Shown here: positions 55,801 to 63,449 of the stretch, piece after piece
Layout of the letters: each line of letters starts with the position of its first letter
How positions within the stretch are numbered: the stretch's first letter is position 1
DNA from: Chryseobacterium jejuense
Lineage (GTDB): Bacteria > Bacteroidota > Bacteroidia > Flavobacteriales > Weeksellaceae
Direction: 5' to 3'
DNA length: 64,000 nt
Assembly: GCF_900100075.1 (NCBI RefSeq)
Contig: NZ_FNEG01000008.1
Location: 1 to 64,000, forward strand
The notes under the pieces: generated by a model
Told to the model about the DNA's origin: nothing
Database searches by the model: none
Seen by the model: only the letters and a program-made list of their open reading frames with translations
Program-made: the position numbers and the translations under genes

Positions 55801-55902
55801 ATTGATGGAAGAATTAATGTTGCTTCATTAATTAAAGGTATGTATGTTGTGACGATCAAAGATGATAAAAACACTTACAATACTAAGCTTATTAAAAAAT
55901 AA
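52822..55902 (+). CDS. T9SS-exported reprolysin-type metalloprotease
   Basis: 1026 aa from ATG 52822 (a GTG two codons upstream is in frame). Signal peptide 1-20 (SSFNA|QR). Pro-domain to about 190; protease domain with the metzincin motif HEMGHQLGGNH (357-367) and the Met-turn IMAYAG. Beta-rich domains follow, including a fibronectin III-like segment (about 675-760). A GEVED domain (FIEVWIDYNRNGVFEDSEKIG) and a type A T9SS sorting domain (VSIYPNPADTFVEVKN ... SLIKGMYVVTIK) close it. An extracellular protease. Monocistronic. Confidence 0.9.
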   Translation: MKKRILLVCALAAGLSSFNAQRWTPASQKTSDIRREVEVQYSYRMDLQSLRNTLKNAVETGKGAQAVIISLPTAEGKIEQFAVYSEPVMEKSLADRYQLGSYMGVGVDDPSKYVRFSTSPTEMQSMIIKDGVFQFIEPISTDKQTYGVFYKTKRTEGLHGFECSTDEKGLDIKALEAFGKKNLSNVGIANRPASTKFRTYRLALSVTGEYTQYFLSQPGAPVATTEDEKKAVALTAINNTMSRVNGVFEKDFGIKLLVQNFPGIIYTNAATDPYSAAAQMGNWNVQLQQTLTTQVTNANYDIGHLFGATGGGGNAGCIGCICTDPASTTAKAKGSGYTSPANGKPFGDAFDIDYVAHEMGHQLGGNHTFSHASEGSGVNIEPGGGTTIMAYAGITQDNLQANSNAYFHYSSINQILNNLDAKTTCGTTETITNNNAPVISALTAYTIPKGTAYYLEASATDAQGDPINYTWEQYDTASSKASISGDSGWGFITEGSIARSFTGTASGKRYFPSLPLVMEGKLTNKATWETVSYVPRVLHYAVTARDTNAQRPMLSSLETTVTVGNDGPFKFTGITGSTSLYNNAANTILWDVANTNTAPYNTTNVKIEYTTDLANGASWTELVASTPNTGSFTGQMPAGLTGNIKLRISAVGNVFYAVSPTLKVETAPTSSSAAPTGVFALDTEVLKSSARLSWNNFPGATYLINYRKVGETNWQNTTSNTSSVTLANLEDETNYEAQVAAVVNSVPGTYSSNYTFKTKGLRTGYDYCLMTTGGNNMNGYYYSGLISFGLANLNYSQTSIAGVARTYLDFSEDATRLVNLTKGTQYTITYRNLGNAAGYDDFIEVWIDYNRNGVFEDSEKIGSSGDIPVNDPDSGYDYHDGTLTFTVPNTAYSGDKMLRMRVASTFFNPSSGPCGYPSVPAGPGVIVSAGGFRDFSVKIAETLGTDEVRGTKSSSEVSIYPNPADTFVEVKNLKGKADYKIYSADGRLVQEGKIDGRINVASLIKGMYVVTIKDDKNTYNTKLIKK

Positions 55903-55924
55903 TAAGATTAAATAAATTGTATAG

Positions 55925-55950
55925 AGGCCGGGCATTTGCCCGGCCTTTTT
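55925..55950 (+). terminator. Strong terminator after the metalloprotease gene
   Basis: AGGCCGGGCA (55925-55934) and its perfect inverse (55937-55946) with a 2-nt loop and T run; the most GC-rich hairpin in the window. Confidence 0.9.
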
Positions 55951-56040
55951 CTTTAGATAAACTTCAGAAAAACTGAATGTTAACAGAAGTTTCATGTTTC
56001 GTTCAAAAAAATTAACTTTACGGGGACAAAAATTATTGGA

Positions 56041-58161
56041 ATGCGAAAAACAATTTCTGTGAAAAAGCCCGATTTTAGTGTATCTCCTCAGGAAAGAGAA
56101 ATTTACAACTTTGAAAAAGACGGGTTAGAACTTAAGTCATCCTATGAAAAAAAGGATGTAAAAGATGAATCATTAACACAGACTTCTCCAGGAATTGAAC
56201 CTTACCTGAGAGGACCGTATTCCACCATGTATGTTCAAAAGCCATGGACTATCCGTCAGTATGCCGGATTCTCCACAGCTGAAGAATCCAACGCCTTTTA
56301 CAGAAGAAACCTTGCGGCAGGACAAAAAGGACTTTCTGTAGCGTTTGATCTTGCTACGCACAGAGGATATGATTCTGACCATGCAAGAGTAGTAGGAGAC
56401 GTAGGAAAAGCAGGTGTGGCCATCGATTCAGTGGAAGATATGAAGATCCTATTTAACGAAATTCCGTTAGATCAGATTTCCGTTTCCATGACAATGAATG
56501 GTGCTGTACTTCCCATTCTGTCTTTCTATATCGTAGCAGCAGAGGAACAGGGCGTAAAACAGGAACTGCTTTCAGGAACTATCCAGAATGATATTCTGAA
56601 AGAATTCATGGTAAGAAATACTTACATTTATCCACCTGCACCATCCATGAAGATCATTGCTGATATTTTTGAATATACTTCGCAGAACATTCCAAAATTC
56701 AACTCTATTTCCATTTCAGGATACCACATGCAGGAAGCAGGAGCTACTCCGGTATTAGAAATGGCTTATACCCTAGCAGACGGTCTTGAATATGTAAGAA
56801 CAGGAATCAAAGCAGGGATGAACGTAGATGATTTCGCTCCACGTTTATCATTCTTCTGGGCAATCGGGATGAATCACTTCATGGAAATTGCTAAAATGCG
56901 TGCGGCAAGATATATCTGGGCCAACCTTTTAAAGCAGTTTGATGCTAAGAATCCAAAATCTTTAGCATTAAGAACCCATTCTCAAACTTCTGGATGGTCA
57001 TTAACAGAACAGGAACCTTTCAATAACATCACAAGAACTGCCATTGAAGCATTATCTTCAGCATTAGGAGGAACACAATCGTTACACACCAATGCATTGG
57101 ATGAAGCTATTGCTCTTCCTACCGATTACTCAGCTAAAATTGCAAGAAATACACAGATTATCCTTCAACAGGAAAGCAGAATTTGTGATGTGGTAGATCC
57201 GATGGGCGGAAGTAACCTTGTGGAAAGCCTTACCCAGCAGATGATTGAAGAAGCGATGAGGTATATTGATGAGGTGGAACAGGAAGGTGGAATGACCAAA
57301 GCCATTGAAGCGGGAATTCCAAAAATGAGAATTGAAGAAGCGGCTGCTAAAAAGCAGGCTAAGATCGATAGTGGTGAAGAATTCATCATTGGGGTAAACT
57401 CATTCAAATCCTCATTAAAACAAGATGCCATAGAGATTCTTGATATTGATAATACAGAAGTTCGAAGAAAACAGATTGAACGATTAAATACAATCAAAGC
57501 AGAGAGAAATACTGAAGCAGTAACGGAAATCCTGAATGAAATCCGTGAAAGTGCAAAAACAGGAAAAGGAAACCTGCTGGCACTTTGTATTGAAGCGGCG
57601 AGAAGAAGAGTGACACTTGGCGAAATGAGTGATGCCATGGAAGAAACCTTCGGAAGATATAAAGCCAACATTAAAACAATCTCTGGAGTATACGCTATGA
57701 ATGCCGGTAAAAACGAATATTTTGAAAAAGCCCTTAATCTGACTCAAAAGTTTGAAGAAGAAGAAGGCCGTCGCCCAAGAATTATGGTGGCTAAAATGGG
57801 GCAGGATGGGCATGACAGAGGTGCGAAGGTAGTAGCAACCGCATTTGCCGATATGGGATTTGATGTTGACGTAGCTCCATTATTCCAAACACCGGAAGAA
57901 GTGGCAAAACAAGCTGTAGAAAACGATATTCATATTCTGGGAGTATCTTCATTGGCTGCCGGACACAAAACATTAGTGCCTCAGGTAGTAGGAGAATTGA
58001 AAAAACTGGGAGCAGATGATATTACTATCGTAGTTGGCGGGGTTATTCCACAACAGGATTATGAATTCCTTTATGCGAATGGGGCAGATTTCATTTTCGG
58101 CCCAGGAACAAACCTTCCAAAATGTGCAGTGGAAATCCTGCAAAGATTTTTAGAAAACTAA
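56041..58161 (+). CDS. scpA: Methylmalonyl-CoA mutase, large catalytic subunit
   Basis: 706 aa. TIM barrel with [18 protein letters not shown] and [16 protein letters not shown], then the adenosylcobalamin-binding domain with DGHDRGAK (about 590; His is the lower cobalt ligand), [12 protein letters not shown] and VVGGVIP. Interconverts succinyl-CoA and methylmalonyl-CoA. The small subunit gene, which commonly lies just upstream, is absent here; the neighbour is a protease gene. It may be elsewhere, or the enzyme may be a homodimer. Confidence 0.92.
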   Translation: MRKTISVKKPDFSVSPQEREIYNFEKDGLELKSSYEKKDVKDESLTQTSPGIEPYLRGPYSTMYVQKPWTIRQYAGFSTAEESNAFYRRNLAAGQKGLSVAFDLATHRGYDSDHARVVGDVGKAGVAIDSVEDMKILFNEIPLDQISVSMTMNGAVLPILSFYIVAAEEQGVKQELLSGTIQNDILKEFMVRNTYIYPPAPSMKIIADIFEYTSQNIPKFNSISISGYHMQEAGATPVLEMAYTLADGLEYVRTGIKAGMNVDDFAPRLSFFWAIGMNHFMEIAKMRAARYIWANLLKQFDAKNPKSLALRTHSQTSGWSLTEQEPFNNITRTAIEALSSALGGTQSLHTNALDEAIALPTDYSAKIARNTQIILQQESRICDVVDPMGGSNLVESLTQQMIEEAMRYIDEVEQEGGMTKAIEAGIPKMRIEEAAAKKQAKIDSGEEFIIGVNSFKSSLKQDAIEILDIDNTEVRRKQIERLNTIKAERNTEAVTEILNEIRESAKTGKGNLLALCIEAARRRVTLGEMSDAMEETFGRYKANIKTISGVYAMNAGKNEYFEKALNLTQKFEEEEGRRPRIMVAKMGQDGHDRGAKVVATAFADMGFDVDVAPLFQTPEEVAKQAVENDIHILGVSSLAAGHKTLVPQVVGELKKLGADDITIVVGGVIPQQDYEFLYANGADFIFGPGTNLPKCAVEILQRFLEN

Positions 58162-58205
58162 TCCCAAAAAGCTTTAATTTTCATATAGAAATTAAAAGCA
58201 GATCT

Positions 58206-59192
58206 ATGGGTTTAAAAAATATACTAAAGCCTACGAAGAAAAAGCTGATTTTCTTCGTAGGCTTTCTCTTTATAGGTATGATATTTCTCTTTTCAGGAGG
58301 GAAAGAGGTGCGGACCGTAAAAATTTCTCCTGTTCCTGCAGATAGTGTACAGGTTAAAAAACATCTGGTAGCACTTACCCAGACTCCACAATTCCGGAAT
58401 CATAAAAATATAGATCAATTAGATACTGTTGCAGACTATATTCACCAAACTTTCATGACTTACGCTGATAGTACAGCGTTTCAGGAATATACAGTAAATG
58501 GACAGGTCTATAAAAACGTAATATGCTCTTTTGGTACGGGAAACAGCAAAAGAATTATCATAGGAGCTCATTATGACGTTTGTGGAGACCAACAGGGAGC
58601 AGACGATAATGCTACCGGAGTTACAGCACTTCTGGAGCTGGCAAGAGTGCTTCAAAATCAAAAACTCAAATATAGAGTGGATCTTGTGGCTTACACATTA
58701 GAAGAACCACCTTATTTCAGAACAGAGAATATGGGCAGCTATGTTCATGCAAAATATTTAAAAGATAACAACATTAACGTCTATGGAATGGCCAGTGTAG
58801 AAATGATTGGTTATTTTAAAGATGAAAAAGGATCTCAGGATTTTCCTATAGGTGCTCTTTCCTGGATTTATGGAGACAAAGGTGATTTTATTACTTTAGT
58901 AAAAAAGTTCAGCGGAGCAGGGCCGTTTGTAGGAAACTTTATAGATCATTTCAAAGATTCAAATCAGATAAAAGCAGAAACATTTCCAGCCCCGAAATTT
59001 GTTGGCGGTGTAGACTATTCCGATCATCTGAATTATTGGAAGTTTAATTTTCCAGCACTCATGATTACCGATACGTCCTTCTTTAGAAACAAAAATTATC
59101 ACAAATCTACAGATACTTTAGAAACATTGGATATCAAACGGATGACAAAAGTTATTGATGCTATTTTTCTAAGCATTATTCACCTCAAGTGA
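58206..59192 (+). CDS. M28-family peptidase, membrane-anchored
   Basis: 328 aa from ATG 58206; an upstream frame extension lies inside the mutase gene. A membrane segment (about 14-30) anchors it to the envelope. The M28 domain has the zinc ligands in GAHYDVCGDQQGADDNATG (His, Asp), the catalytic/metal EEPP pair, and the late His in VDYSDHLNYW. Likely an aminopeptidase. Forty-four bp after the mutase. Confidence 0.83.
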   Translation: MGLKNILKPTKKKLIFFVGFLFIGMIFLFSGGKEVRTVKISPVPADSVQVKKHLVALTQTPQFRNHKNIDQLDTVADYIHQTFMTYADSTAFQEYTVNGQVYKNVICSFGTGNSKRIIIGAHYDVCGDQQGADDNATGVTALLELARVLQNQKLKYRVDLVAYTLEEPPYFRTENMGSYVHAKYLKDNNINVYGMASVEMIGYFKDEKGSQDFPIGALSWIYGDKGDFITLVKKFSGAGPFVGNFIDHFKDSNQIKAETFPAPKFVGGVDYSDHLNYWKFNFPALMITDTSFFRNKNYHKSTDTLETLDIKRMTKVIDAIFLSIIHLK

Positions 59193-59194
59193 AA

Positions 59195-59235
59195 AAAATA
59201 AAGGCTGTTTCAACAATTGAACCAGCCTTTATTTT
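59195..59235. terminator. Bidirectional terminator
   Basis: AAAATAAAGGCTG plus TTCAA (59195-59213) pairs with 59217-59235, with one mismatch, around CAA. It ends the M28 gene and the convergent lipoprotein gene. Confidence 0.85.
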
Positions 59236-60078
59236 TTATTTTTTCTGAACGATTTTACCATCATCCATAATCTGATAATACGCTTTAGTTATCTTTTGAG
59301 AATTTCCATCAATCTGATGATCCGTTGTTACAGTAATTTCCCCTCTTTTATTGATTTCATAACTGCTGAATTCTTCTTTCTTGTCGTCTTTTCCGGGATC
59401 AAACCAAATGCCTTCTACGTAGGCTTCACCAACGATGCTGTTATTCAATACAGTAAGCAGATAATAGCGGTAATCAAAATCTCCGCAATCCATAGGGACA
59501 AGAATTAGTTCAATATTTTTATATCGGGTTAAAGGAAAATATCGGAATGTAGGCTCTCCACAGCTGTACTTTTGTGAACCTTCCACCGCAAAATCAGTTT
59601 CTATAAACTTTACATCTACCTGTGGAAGACTTTCAATGGGTAAGCTGTAAAGCCCTTGCTTTAATAAAGATTCCATTGGGGCAGATTCATCTTTACCCTT
59701 TCTCCATTCCTCAATAGAAATATATTCTCCGGATACAGGTTCTAATACGGTTAACGTATTACATTTATCACTTGAAGCCTGAAAAATATGATAGGTTTCA
59801 AAGCGATCCGGACCGTTATACCCTACAGAAATAGAATAATCCCAGTCGTTATTTACTTTGGTACTGTCTACAAGAAAACCGATCTTGCCTTTTCCTTTGG
59901 TCTCTGATTCGAGAAACTTGGCCTGGTCTTTTATTTCCTCCAACGCCAAGATTTTTTCCATGAAATGAGGAGAAAAACAACCTTTCTCTACTACTTTCAC
60001 CTCTTCTTTTTTTACAGGTTCCTCTTTCTTACATCCTATGAAAAGTAATGGAAGTAATGCCAATAAAAATCTATGCAT
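59236..60078 (-). CDS. Lipoprotein of unknown function
   Basis: 280 aa. Lipobox FIGC (Cys 16) followed by a Lys/Glu stretch. The body has no motif I recognise; it contains several cysteines and a beta-rich C-terminal half. It is transcribed from a TATTTTTG box on the minus strand (60094-60101), divergent from the small leader transcript. Confidence 0.6.
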   Translation of the reverse strand: MHRFLLALLPLLFIGCKKEEPVKKEEVKVVEKGCFSPHFMEKILALEEIKDQAKFLESETKGKGKIGFLVDSTKVNNDWDYSISVGYNGPDRFETYHIFQASSDKCNTLTVLEPVSGEYISIEEWRKGKDESAPMESLLKQGLYSLPIESLPQVDVKFIETDFAVEGSQKYSCGEPTFRYFPLTRYKNIELILVPMDCGDFDYRYYLLTVLNNSIVGEAYVEGIWFDPGKDDKKEEFSSYEINKRGEITVTTDHQIDGNSQKITKAYYQIMDDGKIVQKK

Positions 60079-60135
60079 ACAACTCGTTTTTCACAAAAAT
60101 AAGAATTAAATAATTGATGATTAAAAAAATAATTC

Positions 60136-60143
60136 TATATTTG
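60136..60143 (+). promoter_or_regulatory. -7 box (TATATTTG) of the small leader transcript
   Basis: Preceded 19 nt upstream by TTG, so a full Bacteroidota promoter; transcription should start near 60150. Confidence 0.65.
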
Positions 60144-60184
60144 CACCTGAAAATCAAGTTTAACCATTTAAAAACAACGAAGCA

Positions 60185-60262
60185 ATGTTCAGAACTAATC
60201 AGAATTCTACAGTTGGATTACCCCTTATGGTGGTAAGGCTTCGCGGTTTGGTACACTCTTAG
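60185..60262 (+). CDS. 25-codon leader-type ORF, Val/Leu-rich
   Basis: Starts MFRTNQNSTVG and ends LRGLVHS, with eight Val or Leu residues and the rare-type codons AGG and CGC. It lies between a strong promoter and an intrinsic terminator, in a transcript of about 165 nt. CGAAGC at 60178-60183, just before the start codon, can pair with GCTTCG inside the ORF (60238-60243), so the start may be partly sequestered. The layout is that of an attenuator leader, but the next gene is not an amino-acid enzyme. Function open. Confidence 0.5.
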   Translation: MFRTNQNSTVGLPLMVVRLRGLVHS

Positions 60263-60283
60263 AAAAATAGTACAATACATATC

Positions 60284-60316
60284 AAAACCCGAAGTCGTAG
60301 AGATTTCGGGTTTTTT
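60284..60316 (+). terminator. Intrinsic terminator of the small transcript
   Basis: AAAACCCGAA (60284-60293) with TTCGGGTTTT (60305-60314) and a T tail. Located 22 nt after the short ORF stop. Confidence 0.85.
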
Positions 60317-60430
60317 ATTGCGCAATATTTCAAACTCACGTTTCCCCGAAATCTTTTTAAGTGTTTTTTAAGAACAAAATAGTTGAGGTTTTAGCCCTAA
60401 AACTATACCTGTTCATCATTATTAATTCAT

Positions 60431-60450
60431 TCAACTAATGTTTTAGTTGA
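60431..60450. promoter_or_regulatory. Perfect inverted repeat TCAACTAA-TGTT-TTAGTTGA
   Basis: Two 8-nt arms with a 4-nt spacer, 66 bp before the first gene of the rtcB operon. No T run follows. A candidate operator for the operon, or an RNA hairpin in its leader. Confidence 0.45.
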
Positions 60451-60515
60451 TTAAGAAAATAGAGTAAGAGCATGTCCGATATTTCGGGTATTGCATCTGA
60501 TATCTTGTGTCTTAC

Positions 60516-61265
60516 ATGGAAAATGACAACCTTCTGTCTTACCGGCTGAGAAGCCTGAGAAGCAGAAAAAGAACAATAAAAAAAGATGTAGAAAAACAGA
60601 TAAGAAAAAAGTATAAACGTAGTAAGGAAGTCTGGCATATAAGAAAAAACATTCCATTGGTTCCTCTTTCAACTCCCTATCAATTAGGATTCGTAAGATT
60701 CTTTGTGGTAAGAGATGATGTCATGCGGAGCAGTGATGGAGAGTTCTTTGAAGGACTTTTGAAGAAAATCAATACCTACATGTATTCTGGAAGCCGCCAA
60801 TTTTTGAAGAAGAAAAGAAAATTTGGACGAAGAATATATGTAGAAAGAGAGCAGAAGCTCAATCGTGTTTCTTTATGCTCCTGGATCAGTCCAAAATTTG
60901 GGCTTACCCCAAGAGAAAGACAATATTTCCTGAAAAAGGAAGAATACTGTCCCTTCCGGAAATACAATGAAACTTACTATGAATTTACGGAACCGTGGAG
61001 ATTTACCTTGAGGACAAGACCTCATATGATAACTCATTACAAGCCTATAGATGCAGAATTGAAAAAAGAGGAGGCAGAATTAGACGCGTATTTAGAACAG
61101 TACAAAGTTACTGGAATTATCAACAAAAAAATTCATGGTAAATCATACTCATGGGATTCGAAAACTGAAGATACTGATCTTATCAAAAGCAGGAAATATA
61201 CTACCTGCACAATGTCTGCAACAGAGATTGCAGAAAGTTTTTTGGACGATGCGTCCTTTATTTAA
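60516..61265 (+). CDS. Unknown basic protein, first gene of the rtcB operon
   Basis: 249 aa from ATG 60516 (GTG at 60507 is the alternative). Very basic at the N-terminus (RLRSLRSRKRTIKKDVEKQ, then RKKYKRSK), with aromatic and Arg-rich segments (FLKKKRKFGRRIYVERE, FTEPWRFTLRTRPHM) and an acidic C-terminal end. No signal peptide and no motif I know. Basic composition would suit RNA or ribosome binding. It ends 11 bp before rtcB and must be in the same transcript. Confidence 0.7.
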   Translation: MENDNLLSYRLRSLRSRKRTIKKDVEKQIRKKYKRSKEVWHIRKNIPLVPLSTPYQLGFVRFFVVRDDVMRSSDGEFFEGLLKKINTYMYSGSRQFLKKKRKFGRRIYVEREQKLNRVSLCSWISPKFGLTPRERQYFLKKEEYCPFRKYNETYYEFTEPWRFTLRTRPHMITHYKPIDAELKKEEAELDAYLEQYKVTGIINKKIHGKSYSWDSKTEDTDLIKSRKYTTCTMSATEIAESFLDDASFI

Positions 61266-61276
61266 AAACAAAAACA

Positions 61277-62668
61277 ATGGGAAATTTAAAACTAAAAGGA
61301 AAAGATATATTAAAACTGGGCTATCCAAATAATCAAAGTGTAAACGTAGCCTTGGAAGTAATGAAGAGAAATTTTGCAACCAAAAATGTACATTATGTGA
61401 AATCTCTTTTAAAGGAGATTCTGATTCATCCGGAACAATTCGAAAAAGATTTAACCTTCGGACAGATTGCAGAAACTTTACTTTCATCCAAAAAAACAGA
61501 AAAAAGGATGTTGAATTCGCAGCGTGCAGACTTTCAGATCTTCGGGAATAATATCTCAGAAGAAGCAAAAAACCAACTGTACACAGCTTTGAAACTTCCG
61601 GTTTCTGTCCAGGGTGCATTAATGCCTGATGCTCATAGCGGATATGGTCTTCCGATCGGAGGTGTTTTAGCTGTAGAAAATGCAGTGATTCCTTACGGAG
61701 TAGGAATGGACATCGGTTGCAGAATGAGCCTCAGTATTTTGGATACACCCGTTTCATATCTGAACGGAGCAAGGGATAAATATGAAAAAGCCCTTGCCGA
61801 ACATACAAAATTTGGAATGTATGAGACTCACAAATCTCATATAGATCACGAAATCTTCGAGAGAGACACCTTTGATCTGATTCCTATTCTGAGAAGATTA
61901 AAAGGAAAAGCCATCAAACAGATGGGATCTTCAGGAGGAGGAAATCACTTTGTGGAGTTTGGAGAAGTGGAAATTACCGAAGAAGATGAACAAATCGGAT
62001 TACCAAAAGGAAAATACCTTGGTATTCTTTCACACAGTGGCTCAAGAGGATTGGGAGCTGAAATTGCCCAGTACTATTCAAGAGTAGCGGTAGAACAATG
62101 TCCACTGCCTAAAGAGGCGCAACAGTTTGCCTGGCTAGACTTAAGTACTCACCTTGGATTGGAATACTGGACAGCTATGAACCTTGCAGGAGATTATGCT
62201 TCAGCCTGTCACGATGATATTCACAGAAGATTGGTAAAAGCAGTAGGCGGAAGAGTAAAAGCTCGAATCGAAAACCATCACAACTTCGCATGGAAGGAAA
62301 TCCATAACGGAAAAGAAGTGATCGTTCACAGAAAAGGAGCTACACCAGCCAATGAAAATGAATTGGGTATGATTCCCGGATCTATGACTGCCAAAGGATT
62401 TATCGTCCGTGGAAAAGGAAATCCGGATTCACTGAATTCAGCTTCGCACGGAGCTGGCAGAGCACACTCAAGAGGAGAATGCAGAAGTCTTTTCACTCAG
62501 AATGACATCAAAAAAGAGTTAAAGCTTAAAGATGTTACGCTAATGGGCGGAAATACAGAAGAAGCACCAATGGCTTATAAAGATATTCATGAAGTCATGA
62601 ATGCACAAAGTGAATTGGTAGATATTCTGGGAACATTCCAGCCAAGAATTGTGAGAATGGACAGATAG
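61277..62668 (+). CDS. rtcB: RtcB-type RNA ligase
   Basis: 463 aa. Joins RNA ends with 2',3'-cyclic phosphate or 3'-phosphate to 5'-OH using GTP and Mn2+. The metal Cys is C148 in VGMDIGCR; GGGNHFVE and SHSGSRGLG supply further ligands; the guanylated His is H351 in VHRKGATPA. The tail GRAHSRGE is conserved. The order with a prfH gene two places downstream matches the RtcB2-PrfH pairs known from other bacteria, which act on cleaved ribosomal RNA. No archease or RtcR near it. Confidence 0.93.
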   Translation: MGNLKLKGKDILKLGYPNNQSVNVALEVMKRNFATKNVHYVKSLLKEILIHPEQFEKDLTFGQIAETLLSSKKTEKRMLNSQRADFQIFGNNISEEAKNQLYTALKLPVSVQGALMPDAHSGYGLPIGGVLAVENAVIPYGVGMDIGCRMSLSILDTPVSYLNGARDKYEKALAEHTKFGMYETHKSHIDHEIFERDTFDLIPILRRLKGKAIKQMGSSGGGNHFVEFGEVEITEEDEQIGLPKGKYLGILSHSGSRGLGAEIAQYYSRVAVEQCPLPKEAQQFAWLDLSTHLGLEYWTAMNLAGDYASACHDDIHRRLVKAVGGRVKARIENHHNFAWKEIHNGKEVIVHRKGATPANENELGMIPGSMTAKGFIVRGKGNPDSLNSASHGAGRAHSRGECRSLFTQNDIKKELKLKDVTLMGGNTEEAPMAYKDIHEVMNAQSELVDILGTFQPRIVRMDR

Positions 62669-62690
62669 CCAGTTAAATATTAGGAGCTTA

Positions 62691-62775
62691 ATCCCGCTTT
62701 CCGCACTCGCTATTTTTCTTTTACAAAAAGAAAAATGAGCTCAGACAATTGCTGCAATCGGGGCTAGGCATAAAT
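62691..62775. repeat. REP-like palindromic intergenic repeat
   Basis: Starts near GAGCTTAATCCCGC and ends CAATCGGGGCTAGG, with a perfect inner 9-bp hairpin TTTTTCTTT/AAAGAAAAA. The outer CCCG/CGGG bases also pair. This type of element (CCCGCTTTCCGC ... CAATCGGGGCTA) is scattered through Chryseobacterium genomes, from memory. No coding potential. Confidence 0.6.
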
Positions 62776-62778
62776 TCA

Positions 62779-62876
62779 GTCATTCTGAATTCAGTTTCAA
62801 AACGAAGCGAAGAATCCTGCTGTATAAAAAGAGATTCTTCCTTCGTCAGAAATTGCAGATTCAGCGTAGTAATGAC
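62779..62876. repeat. 98-bp inverted-repeat element inside the rtcB-prfH operon
   Basis: Ends GTCATT ... AATGAC; inner arms ACGAAGCGAAGAATC and GATTCTTCCTTCGT pair almost perfectly. It lies between rtcB and the next gene, and one possible ATG (62872) falls inside it. A MITE- or REP-like insertion; similar GTCAT ends are seen at 349-453. Confidence 0.65.
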
Positions 62877-62901
62877 AAATAAAAACCACACAAAACAAAA
62901 A

Positions 62902-63447
62902 ATGGGAGCACCTCATAATATAAAAAGATATGGAGAGCTCTGGCCGGAATTCAGAATCCGGTTAGGACTCGAAATAGTAGAAAAACTAAAAGATAGAATC
63001 ATTATATCCGGTGGATGGGCATGGCATTTTATGTCTGAAACAGGGCATACAGAATACAAGCATGCTCATGACCATAAGGATATTGACGTCTTTGTAAAGA
63101 AAGAAAACGTAGCTGAAGTGGTCATTATTCTTCAACAGGAAGGGTTTCAGAAAGTTTGGACCCGTTACGACCATCTTCCAAGCGAAGAAAACTTTAGACG
63201 CTATGAAAAAACGGTAGAATTAGAAAATGGAAAATATCACAGAATTACCATCGATTTTTTTGAAAGAAACGACCTTGAGACAATCGAAGTCAATGGGTTT
63301 ACGGTGGTAAAACCTGATCTTTTACTTTCATTCTACAGAAATATTCACTCCAGCGATAAATGCTGGGCAGTAATGGCTGCAAAAGAATTATTACAAAAGG
63401 GAATAGATCCTGTTGGAAATCCCTTATTAAGCAAAATGCCAAAATAA
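62902..63447 (+). CDS. Nucleotidyltransferase-fold protein between rtcB and prfH
   Basis: 181 aa from ATG 62902; the frame opens 51 codons earlier, but that part lies in repeat DNA. The fold signature of the MNT/ANT superfamily is clear: ISGGWAWHFM, then HDHKDIDVFV (Gly-Gly and Asp-x-Asp metal site), a third acidic position in ITIDFF, and VVKPDLLLSFYRN. Closest in pattern to the ANT(2'')/LinB type of small-molecule nucleotidyltransferases. Its position, 2 bp before prfH, suggests work with RNA ends or tRNA; that is inference. Substrate unknown. Confidence 0.75.
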   Translation: MGAPHNIKRYGELWPEFRIRLGLEIVEKLKDRIIISGGWAWHFMSETGHTEYKHAHDHKDIDVFVKKENVAEVVIILQQEGFQKVWTRYDHLPSEENFRRYEKTVELENGKYHRITIDFFERNDLETIEVNGFTVVKPDLLLSFYRNIHSSDKCWAVMAAKELLQKGIDPVGNPLLSKMPK

Positions 63448-63449
63448 CA

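Larger units (their letters stand above)
60079..60515. other. 437-bp region with divergent promoters and a short transcript
   Basis: Contains the -7 box of the lipoprotein (minus), the promoter, short ORF and terminator of a small transcript (60136-60316), then about 200 bp with a perfect inverted repeat (60431-60450) and a 25-codon frame at 60472-60549 that overlaps the next gene. The annotated parts are given separately. Confidence 0.6.

Noticed and set aside
60472-60506. Possible sigma-54 (-24/-12) promoter before the rtcB operon, as in RtcR-controlled systems
   Set aside because: A TTGCA is present, but no GG lies at the required spacing upstream.
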